64,000 bases of DNA, from positions 198,565-262,564 of the forward strand of contig NZ_MJAH01000009.1 of the NCBI RefSeq assembly GCF_001746295.1, in the 5' to 3' direction. Position numbers and translations under genes: made by a program. The stretch is from Streptomyces sp. LUP47B (lineage in GTDB: Bacteria; Actinomycetota; Actinomycetes; Streptomycetales; Streptomycetaceae). Numbering within the stretch: position 1 is the stretch's first letter; the number at the start of each line of letters is the position of its first letter. The notes under the pieces are model-generated. The model made no database searches. It had not been told where the DNA came from and worked only from the letters and a program-made list of their open reading frames with translations. This document shows positions 6,819-14,476 of this stretch, piece after piece.

Positions 6819-8105
6819 CTACGACACACTCCCCCGCCCCTGCCGAGGCAGCCCCGACTCCGTGGCCGCCGCCGAGTCGCAGTACTCCCGTACGAACTCC
6901 CGGACCGCGCTCGTCCGTGCCACCACGCGCCCTCGGTGCACCACGATCCGGCTGTACGCCAGGGAGAGCGCGCCGGCGAGGCGGTCGCCGCGTACCGCGA
7001 GCAACTCGGCCGGGAAGCCCGCCTCCACGCGGACCTCGGGCAACCCGAGCACGGTCCGCGCCGACGTGCTCACCGCGTCGTAGGCGTCTTCCGGCCGCAG
7101 CCCGTACCGGGAGGCGAGCAGGTACGCGGCCTCCAGGGGATCGCCGCGGCCCACCGGGTTGCAGGCGTCCCGCAGCGCGCCGCTGCCGGCGGCCACCCGG
7201 ACTCCGGCCGCGCGCAGCAGCCGTACCGGAGCCGTGCCGCGCCGCCGGTCGACGCCCGCGCAGCCGCCCTGCGGCAGGCACACCACGGCGACTCCGGCCG
7301 CCCCGAGCTGGTCGGCGGTGCGGGAGACCACCTCGGCGGGGAGGCGGTCCAGGCCCGCGCAGGGGCCAAGGGTGACGCCGGGCCGCAGTCCGCCGGCCAT
7401 GGCGGCGAGCCGGGCGAGCCGGGCCGGGTCGGTGGCGTCGGTGTGCAGGTCGACGGGGCAGCCGTGTTCCGAGGCGACCTCCAGGACCGCCTCCGCATAA
7501 CCCGTCGGATCGGGGTCGAGATCCGGACAGCCGCCCACCACCGAGGCACCCATCTTCAGCGCGTCCCGCAACATGGCGAGCCCCTCGGCACCGGCCACCC
7601 CGGTCAGCACCCTGGGCATCGCCACGGTCGTCAACTCGGTGAGCCCGTGCAGCGACCGCCGCGCCTGCAGTACGGCTTCCAGTGCGCCCAGCCCCTGGAC
7701 GTCCCCCACGCGCACGTGTGCCCTGAGCGCGGTCGCCCCGTGCCCGAGCTGGAGCAGGGCGGCCTCCGTGGCCCGGCGCTGGACGTCGTGGGGGTCGTGG
7801 GAGACCGGCCCCTCGGCGTCGGCCGACAGCGCGGTGTCGCCGTGGGCGTGCGGCTCGGCCGGGGCCGGCAGGAGCAGATAGCCGCTGAGGTCCACGCGCG
7901 CGCCGCACGCGCGCGTGCCGCCCACGGCCAGGCTGCCGGCCGTACCGACCGCCTCGATGCGCCCGCCGCTCAGCCGTACGTCCACGGTCCTGCCGTCGGT
8001 GAGCCGCGCCCCGGACAACAGGAGACCGGCCCCCTCGGAACGGCCCGACGACGAGGCACCCGACGAGGACGAGGAGTGGGGCGGCTGCGGCTGGCTGTCG
8101 GGCAT
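6819..8105 (-). CDS. Amidohydrolase family protein (cytosine deaminase-like)
   Basis: 428-residue metal-dependent hydrolase. After a Ser-rich N-terminal stretch it shows the small beta-sandwich part (GARLTDGRTVDVRLSGGRIE), then LLPAPAEPHAHGDTAL, where the HxH metal motif sits at about residue 90, VDLHTDATD for the later histidine, and a C-terminal AVSTSARTVLGLPEVRVE of the amidohydrolase superfamily. The order resembles cytosine deaminase/atrazine-chlorohydrolase relatives. The usual SGSD-type aspartate region is replaced by AAGSGALRDACNP, which keeps an Asp. The substrate is not predictable. It appears to be a single-gene unit, with low-complexity DNA on its 3' side. Confidence 0.8.
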   Translation of the reverse strand: MPDSQPQPPHSSSSSGASSSGRSEGAGLLLSGARLTDGRTVDVRLSGGRIEAVGTAGSLAVGGTRACGARVDLSGYLLLPAPAEPHAHGDTALSADAEGPVSHDPHDVQRRATEAALLQLGHGATALRAHVRVGDVQGLGALEAVLQARRSLHGLTELTTVAMPRVLTGVAGAEGLAMLRDALKMGASVVGGCPDLDPDPTGYAEAVLEVASEHGCPVDLHTDATDPARLARLAAMAGGLRPGVTLGPCAGLDRLPAEVVSRTADQLGAAGVAVVCLPQGGCAGVDRRRGTAPVRLLRAAGVRVAAGSGALRDACNPVGRGDPLEAAYLLASRYGLRPEDAYDAVSTSARTVLGLPEVRVEAGFPAELLAVRGDRLAGALSLAYSRIVVHRGRVVARTSAVREFVREYCDSAAATESGLPRQGRGSVS

Positions 8106-8327
8106 CGCGCTCCAGGGGCTCGGGACTACGCAAGCTCAGGACTGCGCGAACCCGGGCTGCGCAAGGGGACGCAAGATCACGCAGAGTGAGTCGAGCCTAG
8201 GGTGGCCGCACGCCCCTGACGTGGAGGAGCGCAATAGTCGTACCGGCGTGGTCCGCCGTACCTGAGAGGCGGTTGAGGCCTCCGGGAACCGCGTGGATCA
8301 AGGCGTCCAGGGCGGCGCGAAACGGAT

Positions 8328-8357
8328 TTGGGCGAACGGCGGCGGAGCGTGTAATGT
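8328..8357 (+). promoter_or_regulatory. Promoter of the tRNA-Thr / tRNA-Met / rpmG cluster
   Basis: TTGGGC (8328-8333), an 18-base spacer and TAATGT (8352-8357) lie 11 bases before the mature tRNA-Thr 5' end. The spacing fits a housekeeping sigma promoter for a stable RNA unit. Confidence 0.65.
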
Positions 8358-8368
8358 CTTCATCGCTC

Positions 8369-8441
8369 GCCCCAATAGCTCAGTCGGTAGAGCGTCTCCA
8401 TGGTAAGGAGAAGGTCTACGGTTCGATTCCGTATTGGGGCT
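8369..8441 (+). tRNA. tRNA-Thr(GGT)
   Basis: 73-nt tRNA. Acceptor GCCCCAA pairs with TTGGGGC, discriminator T; the anticodon stem-loop CTCCATGGTAAGGAG gives anticodon GGT; T arm ACGGTTCGATTCCGT. CCA is not encoded. It is the first gene of a tRNA-Thr / tRNA-Met / rpmG unit. Confidence 0.95.
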
Positions 8442-8487
8442 CTGGTGTGAGAGGTTCCCGCTGCGAGGCGGGAACCGATCGCATCAC

Positions 8488-8560
8488 AGCGGTGTAGCTC
8501 AGTCGGTAGAGCAAGCGGCTCATAATCGCTGTGTCACCGGTTCAAGTCCGGTCACCGCTA
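8488..8560 (+). tRNA. tRNA-Met(CAT), elongator type
   Basis: 73-nt tRNA. Acceptor AGCGGTG pairs with CACCGCT, anticodon CAT lies in GCGGCTCATAATCGC, T arm CCGGTTCAAGTCCGG. The A1:T72 closing pair argues for elongator rather than initiator tRNA. It lies 46 bases after tRNA-Thr. Confidence 0.95.
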
Positions 8561-8651
8561 CTGACAGTAGCCGATTGCGGGGTCGGTCCTTCGATCGGCT
8601 ACTCTTTTATGCGTTGAACCCTGTCCCATCCGTTCGTCAAGGAGCACTCAC

Positions 8652-8816
8652 GTGGCTGCCACCGACGTCCGCCCGAAGATCACGCTGGCCTGCGTGGAGT
8701 GCAAGGAGCGGAACTACATCACCAAGAAGAACCGGCGTAACAACCCGGACCGACTGGAGATGAAGAAGCACTGCCCGCGTTGCAACGCGCACACCGCGCA
8801 CCGCGAAACGCGATAA
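8652..8816 (+). CDS. rpmG: 50S ribosomal protein L33, zinc-binding form
   Basis: 54-residue L33 of the large subunit. Two CxxC knuckles (CVEC near residue 14 and CPRC near residue 41) mark the zinc-containing form; Streptomyces usually also has a zinc-free paralogue expressed under zinc starvation. GTG 8652 follows AAGGAG at good spacing. The core KNRRNNPDRLEMKKHCPRC is standard. It is co-oriented with the two upstream tRNAs and is followed by a strong terminator. Confidence 0.97.
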   Translation: MAATDVRPKITLACVECKERNYITKKNRRNNPDRLEMKKHCPRCNAHTAHRETR

Positions 8817-8829
8817 ATCAGGCTCGTAT

Positions 8830-8865
8830 GTGAGGCCGTCCCCGAGAGATCGGGGGCGGCCTCAC
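8830..8865 (+). terminator. Terminator after rpmG
   Basis: GTGAGGCCGTCCCCGA and CGGGGGCGGCCTCAC pair around a short AGAGAT loop, giving a stem of about 15 bp with one mismatch, 13 bases after the rpmG stop. Confidence 0.85.
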
Positions 8866-8918
8866 GTCGTTGAAGGACCCGATACCGGTCAGTAGAGCAA
8901 CCAGGAGGTGCCGAGCCC

Positions 8919-9371
8919 ATGGCGCTCGACCAGTCCTTCGTGGGGCGGACCTATCCGCCCACCGACCCGTATGAGGTGGGGCGGGAGAAGATCCGCGAGT
9001 TCGCCGAGGCCGTGGGGGACTCCAACCCCGCGTACACGGACCCGGAGGCGGCCAAGGCGCTCGGCCATCCCGACGTCGTCGCTCCGCCGACCTTCGTGTT
9101 CTCGATCACCTTCAAGGCCGCGGGACAGGTGGTGCAGGACCCGCAGCTCGGCCTGGACTACAGCCGGGTGGTGCACGGCGACCAGAAGTTCGCCTACGTC
9201 CGCCCCGTGCGCGCCGGTGACCGTCTGACCGTCACCTCCACCATCGAGGCGATCAGGTCCATGGCCGGCAACGACATCCTGGACATCCGCGGCGAGGTCC
9301 ACGACGAGGCCGGCGAGCGCGTCGTGACCGCCTGGACCAAGCTCGTCGCGCGCGCGGCCGAGGAGGCGTGA
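8919..9371 (+). CDS. MaoC-like dehydratase, N-terminal type (HadA-like)
   Basis: 150-residue hot-dog fold protein of the N-terminal MaoC (FAS1-type dehydratase) group: residues 1-145 begin with FVGRTYPPTDPYEVGREKI and contain AVGDSNPAYTD and APPTFVF. It lacks the catalytic D/H pair that its neighbour carries, matching mycobacterial HadA/HadC-type subunits, which pair with a HadB-like subunit. With the adjacent gene it should form a heterodimeric (3R)-hydroxyacyl dehydratase acting in acyl-chain elongation or an unknown pathway; the substrate is inferred from the family only. It lies 8 bases upstream of its partner, so the two form an operon. Confidence 0.88.
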   Translation: MALDQSFVGRTYPPTDPYEVGREKIREFAEAVGDSNPAYTDPEAAKALGHPDVVAPPTFVFSITFKAAGQVVQDPQLGLDYSRVVHGDQKFAYVRPVRAGDRLTVTSTIEAIRSMAGNDILDIRGEVHDEAGERVVTAWTKLVARAAEEA

Positions 9372-9379
9372 GGAAGAAG

Positions 9380-9808
9380 ATGACGGCGAAGATCGCATAC
9401 GGCGACGTCGAGGTCGGCACCGAACTGCCGGCCCAGACCTTCACCGTGACCCGCGCCACCCTCGTCCAGTACGCGGGCGCCTCCGGGGATTTCAACCCCA
9501 TCCACTGGAACGAGAAGTTCGCCAAGGAGGTCGGGCTGCCGGACGTCATCGCGCACGGCATGTTCACCATGGCCGAGGCGATCCGCGTGGTGACGGACTG
9601 GGTCGGCGACCCGGCGGCCGTCGCCGAGTACGGCGTCCGCTTCACCAAGCCCGTCGTCGTGCCCAACGACGACCAGGGCGCCACGATCGAGGTCAGCGGC
9701 AAGATCGCCGCCAAGCTCGACGACAACACGGTCCGCGTGGACCTCACGGCCACCAGCGCGGGGCAGAAGGTGCTGGGGATGTCGCGGGCGGTCGTACGAC
9801 TGGCCTGA
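9380..9808 (+). CDS. MaoC-like dehydratase, catalytic subunit (HadB-like)
   Basis: 142-residue hot-dog fold hydratase/dehydratase. The active-site segment ASGDFNPIHWNEKFA carries the conserved Asp and His of R-specific enoyl hydratases (hydratase 2 motif), followed by GLPDVIAHGMFTMA. It is predicted to dehydrate 3-hydroxyacyl thioesters together with the upstream non-catalytic subunit. ATG 9380 follows AGGAAG; a GTG 12 bases earlier is possible. In Streptomyces this pair sits between rpmG and murB. The unit ends at a strong hairpin at 9830-9864. Confidence 0.9.
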   Translation: MTAKIAYGDVEVGTELPAQTFTVTRATLVQYAGASGDFNPIHWNEKFAKEVGLPDVIAHGMFTMAEAIRVVTDWVGDPAAVAEYGVRFTKPVVVPNDDQGATIEVSGKIAAKLDDNTVRVDLTATSAGQKVLGMSRAVVRLA

Positions 9809-9829
9809 GGGGCGGGTACGGCTGCTGAG

Positions 9830-9864
9830 GTAAGGGGCGCTCTCCATGGTGGGGCGCCCCTTAC
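9830..9864 (+). terminator. Terminator of the dehydratase operon
   Basis: GTAAGGGGCGC and GCGCCCCTTAC pair perfectly over 11 bp around a 13-base loop, 22 bases after the second MaoC stop. Confidence 0.85.
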
Positions 9865-9948
9865 GGAGTTCTGGCCCCCTGCCTGCGACAACGCTCGGTG
9901 ACGGCGGGACGTTCCGCAACGAGTGGCCGGTAGGGCGGACGTCTTGCC

Positions 9949-9972
9949 AAGTTAGTGATTGAGTACTAACTT
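9949..9972. promoter_or_regulatory. Operator-like palindrome upstream of the TetR gene
   Basis: AAGTTAGT, an 8-base spacer and ACTAACTT make a perfect inverted repeat ending 7 bases before the TetR start codon. The core TTAGT-N8-ACTAA recurs at 10591-10608 before the exporter gene. It is the probable autoregulatory site of the adjacent repressor. Confidence 0.75.
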
Positions 9973-9978
9973 AGGCGC

Positions 9979-10548
9979 ATGGCCAGGATGAGTGCAGAAG
10001 AGCGACGCGAGAGCGTCATCCGTGAGGCGACGGCCGAGTTCGCCCGCGGTGGCTACCACGGCACGTCGACCGAGGCGATCGCCAAGCGGGTCGGGGTGTC
10101 GCAGCCGTACCTCTTCCGGCTCTTCCCTGGCAAGAAGGCGATCTTCCTGGCGGCGGCCGAGCGCTGCGTGGAGGACACTATCCGCACCTTCCGGGAAGCC
10201 TCCGAGGGCCTGGAGGGTGAAGAGGCTCTGCATGCCATGGCGGACGCGTACACCAAGGTCATCGCGGAGCGGCCCGAGTGGCTGATGATGCAGATGCAGA
10301 TGTACGTCGCGGTGGGGGCTGCCGAGCAGGACGGTGACACCGAGTTCGGGGAAGCGGTGCGGGCCGGCTGGATGCGGCTGTGGGACACCGTCCATCTGCC
10401 GCTCGGCGCCGACGCCAACGAGACGACGACCTTCCTGGCGTACGGGATGCTCATCAACTGCCTGACGGCGATGGGCTTTCCGCCCGGACACCGGGTCTGG
10501 GAGGGCATGTACCCGTCGGCACGACTCAAAGGCCGACTGGAGCACTGA
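9979..10548 (+). CDS. TetR family transcriptional repressor
   Basis: 189-residue repressor. The N-terminal helix-turn-helix (residues about 8-55) reads EERRESVIREATAEFARGGY ... GTSTEAIAKRVGVSQPYLFR, a standard TetR DNA-binding domain; the rest is the helical ligand-binding and dimer domain. It likely controls the drug-exporter gene 85 bases downstream and itself, because a matching palindrome lies before each gene. The ATG at 9979 overlaps the operator region closely, so the transcript has a very short leader or is leaderless; an in-frame ATG lies 9 bases downstream. The inducer is unknown but is probably an exporter substrate. Confidence 0.9.
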   Translation: MARMSAEERRESVIREATAEFARGGYHGTSTEAIAKRVGVSQPYLFRLFPGKKAIFLAAAERCVEDTIRTFREASEGLEGEEALHAMADAYTKVIAERPEWLMMQMQMYVAVGAAEQDGDTEFGEAVRAGWMRLWDTVHLPLGADANETTTFLAYGMLINCLTAMGFPPGHRVWEGMYPSARLKGRLEH

Positions 10549-10590
10549 GCACAACGAGGCGTCATGAGCGCCTTTTCATGATCGAGAAAC

Positions 10591-10608
10591 TTAGTAATCA
10601 ATAACTAA
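10591..10608. promoter_or_regulatory. Second operator-like palindrome, upstream of the exporter
   Basis: TTAGT AATCAATA ACTAA, the same core as at 9949-9972, sits 25 bases before the MFS start codon in a notably AT-rich patch (CTTAGTAATCAATAACTAAT). Confidence 0.75.
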
Positions 10609-10633
10609 TCACCGATCACCCGCTGGGGGAGCG

Positions 10634-12082
10634 ATGTCACAGCAGAAGCAAGCCACACCGACCACAGGCCGCGGGGGAGCAGTCTGGGCTCTCGTCATCA
10701 CCAGCGTCGCCGGCTTCATGGCGGCCCTCGACAACCTCGTCGTCACCACCGCCCTGCCGTCCATCCGCGAGGACCTCGGCGGGGGGCTGCACGACCTGGA
10801 GTGGACGGTGAGCGCGTACACACTCACCTTCGCCGTCCTGCTCATGACCGGCGCGGCACTCGGGGACCGCTTCGGCCGGCGACGCCTCTTCCTGACCGGC
10901 CTCACGATCTTCACCGGCGCGTCGGCCGCCGCGGCACTGGCCCCCGGCATCGACTCCCTCATCGCCGCCCGCGCGGTCCAGGGCGTGGGGGCGGCGATCA
11001 TGATGCCCCTCACGCTCACCCTCCTCACGGCGGCCGTGCCCGCCGCCAAGCGCGGGATGGCGTACGGCATCTGGGGCGCCGTCAACGGACTCGCGGTGGC
11101 CTCCGGCCCACTGATCGGCGGCAGCCTCACCGAGCACATCTCCTGGCAGTGGATCTTCTGGCTGAACGTCCCGCTCGGCGTCGTCCTGTTGCCCCTCGCC
11201 CGCCTGCGCCTCGCCGAGTCCCACGGCACCGGCGCGCGCCTCGACATCCCCGGCACACTGCTCGCCAGCGGCGGTCTCTTCGGCATCGTGTACGGCCTGG
11301 TCCGCGGCCCGTCCGACGGCTGGACCGACTCCGTGGTCCTGCTGGCCCTGTTCGCCGGGGCCGCGCTGCTCACCGCGTTCGTCCTCTACAGCACCCGGGC
11401 CAAGAACCCCATGCTCCCCATGCGGCTGTTCCGCTCCCGGGCCTTCTCCGGGATCAACGCGGCCAGTCTGCTGATGTTCCTGGGGATGTTCGGCTCGATC
11501 TTCCTGCTCAGCCAGTACATGCAGGGGGTGCTCGGCTACTCGCCCACCGAGGCGGGGCTGCGGATGCTGCCCTGGACCGGCATGCCGATGCTCGTCGCAC
11601 CGATCGCCGGGATCCTCTCCGACCGCATCGGGGGCCGGCCGGTCGTGGCCACGGGTCTCTTCTTCCAGGCGGCGGGTCTCGCGTACATGGCGTCCGTGGT
11701 CACGGTCGACGCGTCCTACTCCGCGCAGCTCCCCGGCCTCATCCTCAGCGGCATCGGCATGGCGCTGTTCTTCGCCCCCGCGTCCAACCTGGTCATGTCA
11801 AGTGTCCGGTCCGAGGAACAGGGCATCGCTTCCGGGGCCAACAACGCGCTGCGTGAGGTGGGCGGAGCGCTGGGGATCGCGGTCATGGCGTCGATCTTCT
11901 CTGCGCAGGGTGGATACGAGAGCGGACAGTCCTTCGTGGACGGCCTGCGACCGGCGCTGGTCACGGGCGCGGCGGTGGTGGCCGTCGCCGGGGTCGCGGC
12001 TCTGCTGATCCCTTCGCGGAAGAGGGCCGCGGTGGTGGCGTCCTCCGAGCGGGCGCGATCACTGGAGACGGTGTCCGGCTGA
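10634..12082 (+). CDS. MFS drug exporter, DHA2 (EmrB/QacA) family
   Basis: 482-residue major facilitator with about 14 hydrophobic helices, the DHA2 class of proton-driven multidrug exporters. Helix 1 contains the DHA2 signature AALDNLVVTTALPSIREDL; GDRFGRRRLF is the loop 2-3 motif A, and the helix 5 antiporter motif C appears as GPLIGGSL. It sits downstream of a TetR gene with a shared operator sequence, so it is probably induced by its own substrates. ATG 10634 follows GGGGGAGCG. No natural-product cluster is adjacent, so a role in self-resistance is unsupported. Confidence 0.92.
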   Translation: MSQQKQATPTTGRGGAVWALVITSVAGFMAALDNLVVTTALPSIREDLGGGLHDLEWTVSAYTLTFAVLLMTGAALGDRFGRRRLFLTGLTIFTGASAAAALAPGIDSLIAARAVQGVGAAIMMPLTLTLLTAAVPAAKRGMAYGIWGAVNGLAVASGPLIGGSLTEHISWQWIFWLNVPLGVVLLPLARLRLAESHGTGARLDIPGTLLASGGLFGIVYGLVRGPSDGWTDSVVLLALFAGAALLTAFVLYSTRAKNPMLPMRLFRSRAFSGINAASLLMFLGMFGSIFLLSQYMQGVLGYSPTEAGLRMLPWTGMPMLVAPIAGILSDRIGGRPVVATGLFFQAAGLAYMASVVTVDASYSAQLPGLILSGIGMALFFAPASNLVMSSVRSEEQGIASGANNALREVGGALGIAVMASIFSAQGGYESGQSFVDGLRPALVTGAAVVAVAGVAALLIPSRKRAAVVASSERARSLETVSG

Positions 12083-12165
12083 ACGCTTGCGCCGGGCTTG
12101 GGCGGGGCGCCTACGGGGGTGCCTCGCCCGGTCCTCGTGCGTCTACCGGCCGATGGGGGCTGGTC

Positions 12166-12571
12166 GCGCAGTTCCCCGCGCCCCTAAGGAGTTGCAGTCA
12201 CCCGCACCAGGACGGACCGTCAACCACCTCGACGGACCGTTGGCCGCACCGCGCGCCACCACGGACCGTTGGCCGTACCGCGCGCCACGACGGACCGTTG
12301 GCCGCACCGCGCGCCACCACGGATCGTTCGCCGTACCGGGCGCCACGACCGGCCGGTGGCCGCGTACGGCGCGCAGGGGACGGGGTGGGGGGTGTCCGCC
12401 CGCAGCGGCCGGCGTCCGTCACCGAGCACTGTTGAAGCAGCCGAACCGCCGGACCGAGGACGGACACCCCCCACCCCGGCCCCGACCCACCACACACCCG
12501 CACGCGCTACAAAGGCCCCCACCGGACAGAAACAGGCCGCCGCAGGCACCCAGGGGCGCGGGGAACTGCGC
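12166..12571. repeat. Nested inverted-repeat structure in the spacer before murB
   Basis: The outer arms are exact 20-base inverted copies of GCGCAGTTCCCCGCGCCCCT at 12166-12185 (plus) and 12552-12571 (minus). Inside lies a perfect 18-base inverted repeat, CGGGGTGGGGGGTGTCCG at 12381-12398 with its complement at 12461-12478, 62 bases apart. The interval also holds the 29-base tandem array. The 567-base spacer (12083-12649) shows no credible gene. Confidence 0.85.
12212..12376 (+). repeat. 29-base tandem repeat array
   Basis: Five units begin exactly 29 bases apart at 12232, 12261, 12290, 12319 and 12348, preceded by a partial unit at 12212. The core of each is ACGGACCGTTGGCCG followed by a CACCGCGCGCC-type half. 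The last two units are more diverged. The period is not a codon-friendly length in context, and no spacer structure like CRISPR is seen: units abut directly. Confidence 0.85.
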
Positions 12572-12649
12572 AAAAACGCCCGCCCCCACAGACCCGCACC
12601 CGAACCGGCACCCCGCCCACCCGCCGGAGCCCCCCGTAGGCTGTACCGC

Positions 12650-13705
12650 GTGCAGGAACGACACGACGCCCCCCTCGCCCCCCTGACCACCTTCCGTCTC
12701 GGCGGCCCCGCCACAAGGCTCGTCACCGCGACGACCGACGCCGAAGTGATCGAGGTCGTCCGTGAGGCCGACTCCACCGGCACGCCGCTCCTCGTGATCG
12801 GCGGCGGGTCCAACCTCGTCATCGGCGACAAGGGGTTCGAGGGCACCGCACTCGTCATCGCCACCAAGGGATTCGAGCTGACCGGCACCCACCTGGAACT
12901 CGCCGCCGGCGAAGTGTGGACCGACGCGGTCACCCGCACCGTGGACGCCGGACTCGCCGGTGTCGAGTGCCTCGCCGGCATCCCCGGTTCCGCGGGCGCC
13001 ACCCCCATCCAGAACGTCGGCGCCTACGGCCAGGAGGTGTCCTCCACCATCACCGAGGTCATCGCCTACGACCGCCGCACCGGCGAAACCGTCACCCTCG
13101 CCAACGACGACTGCGCCTTCTCGTACCGCCACAGCCGCTTCAAGGAAGACCCCGCCCGCTACGTCGTCCTGCGCGTCCGCTTCGACCTGGAAGACGCCGA
13201 CGGCCTCTCCGCGCCGATCAAGTACGCCGAGACCGCCCGCGCCCTGGGCGTGGAACCCGGCGACCGCGTCCCCCTCACCGACGCCCGCGCCACCGTCCTG
13301 AAGCTGCGCGCGGGCAAGGGCATGGTCCTGGACCCCGACGACCACGACACCTGGTCGGCAGGCTCCTTCTTCACCAACCCCATCCTCACCGCCACCCAGT
13401 TCGCGGAGTTCCACGCGCGCGTGAAGCACCGCCTCGGCGAGAACGCCGAACCCCCCGCCTACCCCGCGGGCGAGGGCCACACCAAGACCTCCGCGGCCTG
13501 GCTGATCGACAAGGCCGGCTTCACCAAGGGCTACGGCACCGGCCCCGCCCGCATCTCCACCAAGCACACCCTCGCCCTCACCAACCGGGGCGACGCCACC
13601 ACCGAGGACCTCCTCACACTGGCCCGGGAGGTCGTGGCGGGCGTACGGGACACCTTCGGGATCACGCTGGTCAACGAACCGGTGACGGTGGGCGTAAGCC
13701 TGTAG
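12650..13705 (+). CDS. murB: UDP-N-acetylenolpyruvoylglucosamine reductase (MurB)
   Basis: 351-residue FAD enzyme that reduces enolpyruvyl-UDP-GlcNAc with NADPH to UDP-MurNAc in the cytoplasm, the second committed step of peptidoglycan synthesis. FAD-binding segments LGGPATRLV and VIGGGSNLVIGDKGFEG are in the N-terminal half. GSAGATPIQNVGAYGQEV is a conserved MurB block, YRHSRFK carries the catalytic Arg region, and WSAGSFFTNPI contains the catalytic Ser that protonates the substrate. The length fits the longer actinobacterial type. GTG 12650 begins the conserved domain; upstream in-frame sequence is repeat DNA. It stands alone between the repeat array and a convergent reductase gene. Confidence 0.95.
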   Translation: MQERHDAPLAPLTTFRLGGPATRLVTATTDAEVIEVVREADSTGTPLLVIGGGSNLVIGDKGFEGTALVIATKGFELTGTHLELAAGEVWTDAVTRTVDAGLAGVECLAGIPGSAGATPIQNVGAYGQEVSSTITEVIAYDRRTGETVTLANDDCAFSYRHSRFKEDPARYVVLRVRFDLEDADGLSAPIKYAETARALGVEPGDRVPLTDARATVLKLRAGKGMVLDPDDHDTWSAGSFFTNPILTATQFAEFHARVKHRLGENAEPPAYPAGEGHTKTSAAWLIDKAGFTKGYGTGPARISTKHTLALTNRGDATTEDLLTLAREVVAGVRDTFGITLVNEPVTVGVSL

Positions 13706-13724
13706 CCGACCAGGCCCGAAAGGG

Positions 13725-14357
13725 TCAGTACGCCACGCCAACCCCCTGCTTCACGACCCCCGCATCCCCCACCATCCCGAGCATCGCGTGCGCCACATCC
13801 GCCCGCGAGATGAACCGCCCCCGAGCCGGAAACCCCCCGGCCACCACCCGGTACACCCCGGTCACGGGCTTGTCCTGAAGCCGCGGCGGACGCACGACCG
13901 TCCAGTCGGTGCCACTCGCCGCCAGCTCCGCCTCCATCTCGCTCAGGTCGGCGTAGACGTCCTTCAGCACGGCGGACACGAGCCCCCGCATCCAACGGTC
14001 CACCACCCCCTCCTTCACCGGCGCGGGCCCGACCGGCCCCGCGCTGACGGCCAGCACCCGCCGGACCTGCTCCGCCTCCATCGCGGCCAGCACCACGCGG
14101 GTCAGCCGCGCCGCGACCCCGGCGTCCTTGCGGGCGCGCGGCCCGAGCCCGGACAGCACCGCGTCCCGCCCGGCCACGGCGGGCCGCAGCACCTCCGGGT
14201 CGGTGAGGTCCGCACGGACCACCTCAAGCCGCTCGCCCGTGACGGTCAGCCGGGCCGGATCCCGTACGACGGCCGTGACGTCATGACCCGCCGCCAGGCC
14301 CTGCCGGACGAGCTCGCGCCCGATGCCCCCGGTGGCGCCGAAAACCGTGAGTTTCAT
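13725..14357 (-). CDS. NAD(P)H-binding reductase of the atypical SDR type
   Basis: 210-residue Rossmann-fold protein with N-terminal MKLTVFGATGGIGRELVRQG (GATGGIG dinucleotide loop). Further family features are DAVLSGLGPRARKD, VLAVSAGPVG, TDWTVVRPPRL and the C-terminal FISRADVAHAML. It belongs to the NmrA/biliverdin-reductase-B-like flavin or quinone reductase group; the substrate is unknown. It starts at ATG 14357 behind AGGAG and is divergent from a TetR gene, with two copies of a 21-base palindrome between them, so it is most likely that regulator's target. Confidence 0.88.
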   Translation of the reverse strand: MKLTVFGATGGIGRELVRQGLAAGHDVTAVVRDPARLTVTGERLEVVRADLTDPEVLRPAVAGRDAVLSGLGPRARKDAGVAARLTRVVLAAMEAEQVRRVLAVSAGPVGPAPVKEGVVDRWMRGLVSAVLKDVYADLSEMEAELAASGTDWTVVRPPRLQDKPVTGVYRVVAGGFPARGRFISRADVAHAMLGMVGDAGVVKQGVGVAY

Positions 14358-14380
14358 GGGTACTCCTGTACTCGAAGGAG

Positions 14381-14401
14381 GTGGGTGAGTATTCACTCAC
14401 C
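14381..14401. promoter_or_regulatory. TetR operator-like palindrome, copy 1
   Basis: A 21-base imperfect palindrome starting GTGGGTGAGTATTCACTCAC, on the reductase side of the divergent intergenic region. It matches copy 2 at 18 of 21 positions. Confidence 0.75.
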
Positions 14402-14417
14402 GGTGCCTCCCTCTAGA

Positions 14418-14438
14418 GTGGGTAAGTACTCACCCACC
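14418..14438. promoter_or_regulatory. TetR operator-like palindrome, copy 2
   Basis: A 21-base element starting GTGGGTAAGTACTCACCCAC, 37 bases from copy 1 centre to centre and 38 bases before the TetR start codon. The combined consensus is GTGGGTRAGTAYTCACYCAC plus C. Confidence 0.75.
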
Positions 14439-14476
14439 CGTCAAGCCCGCCACCCGACCCAAGGGAACCGAACAGC

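Noticed and set aside
12212..12376. CRISPR array
   Set aside because: The 29-base units abut directly with no unique spacers, and there are no cas genes in the window. It is a simple tandem repeat.
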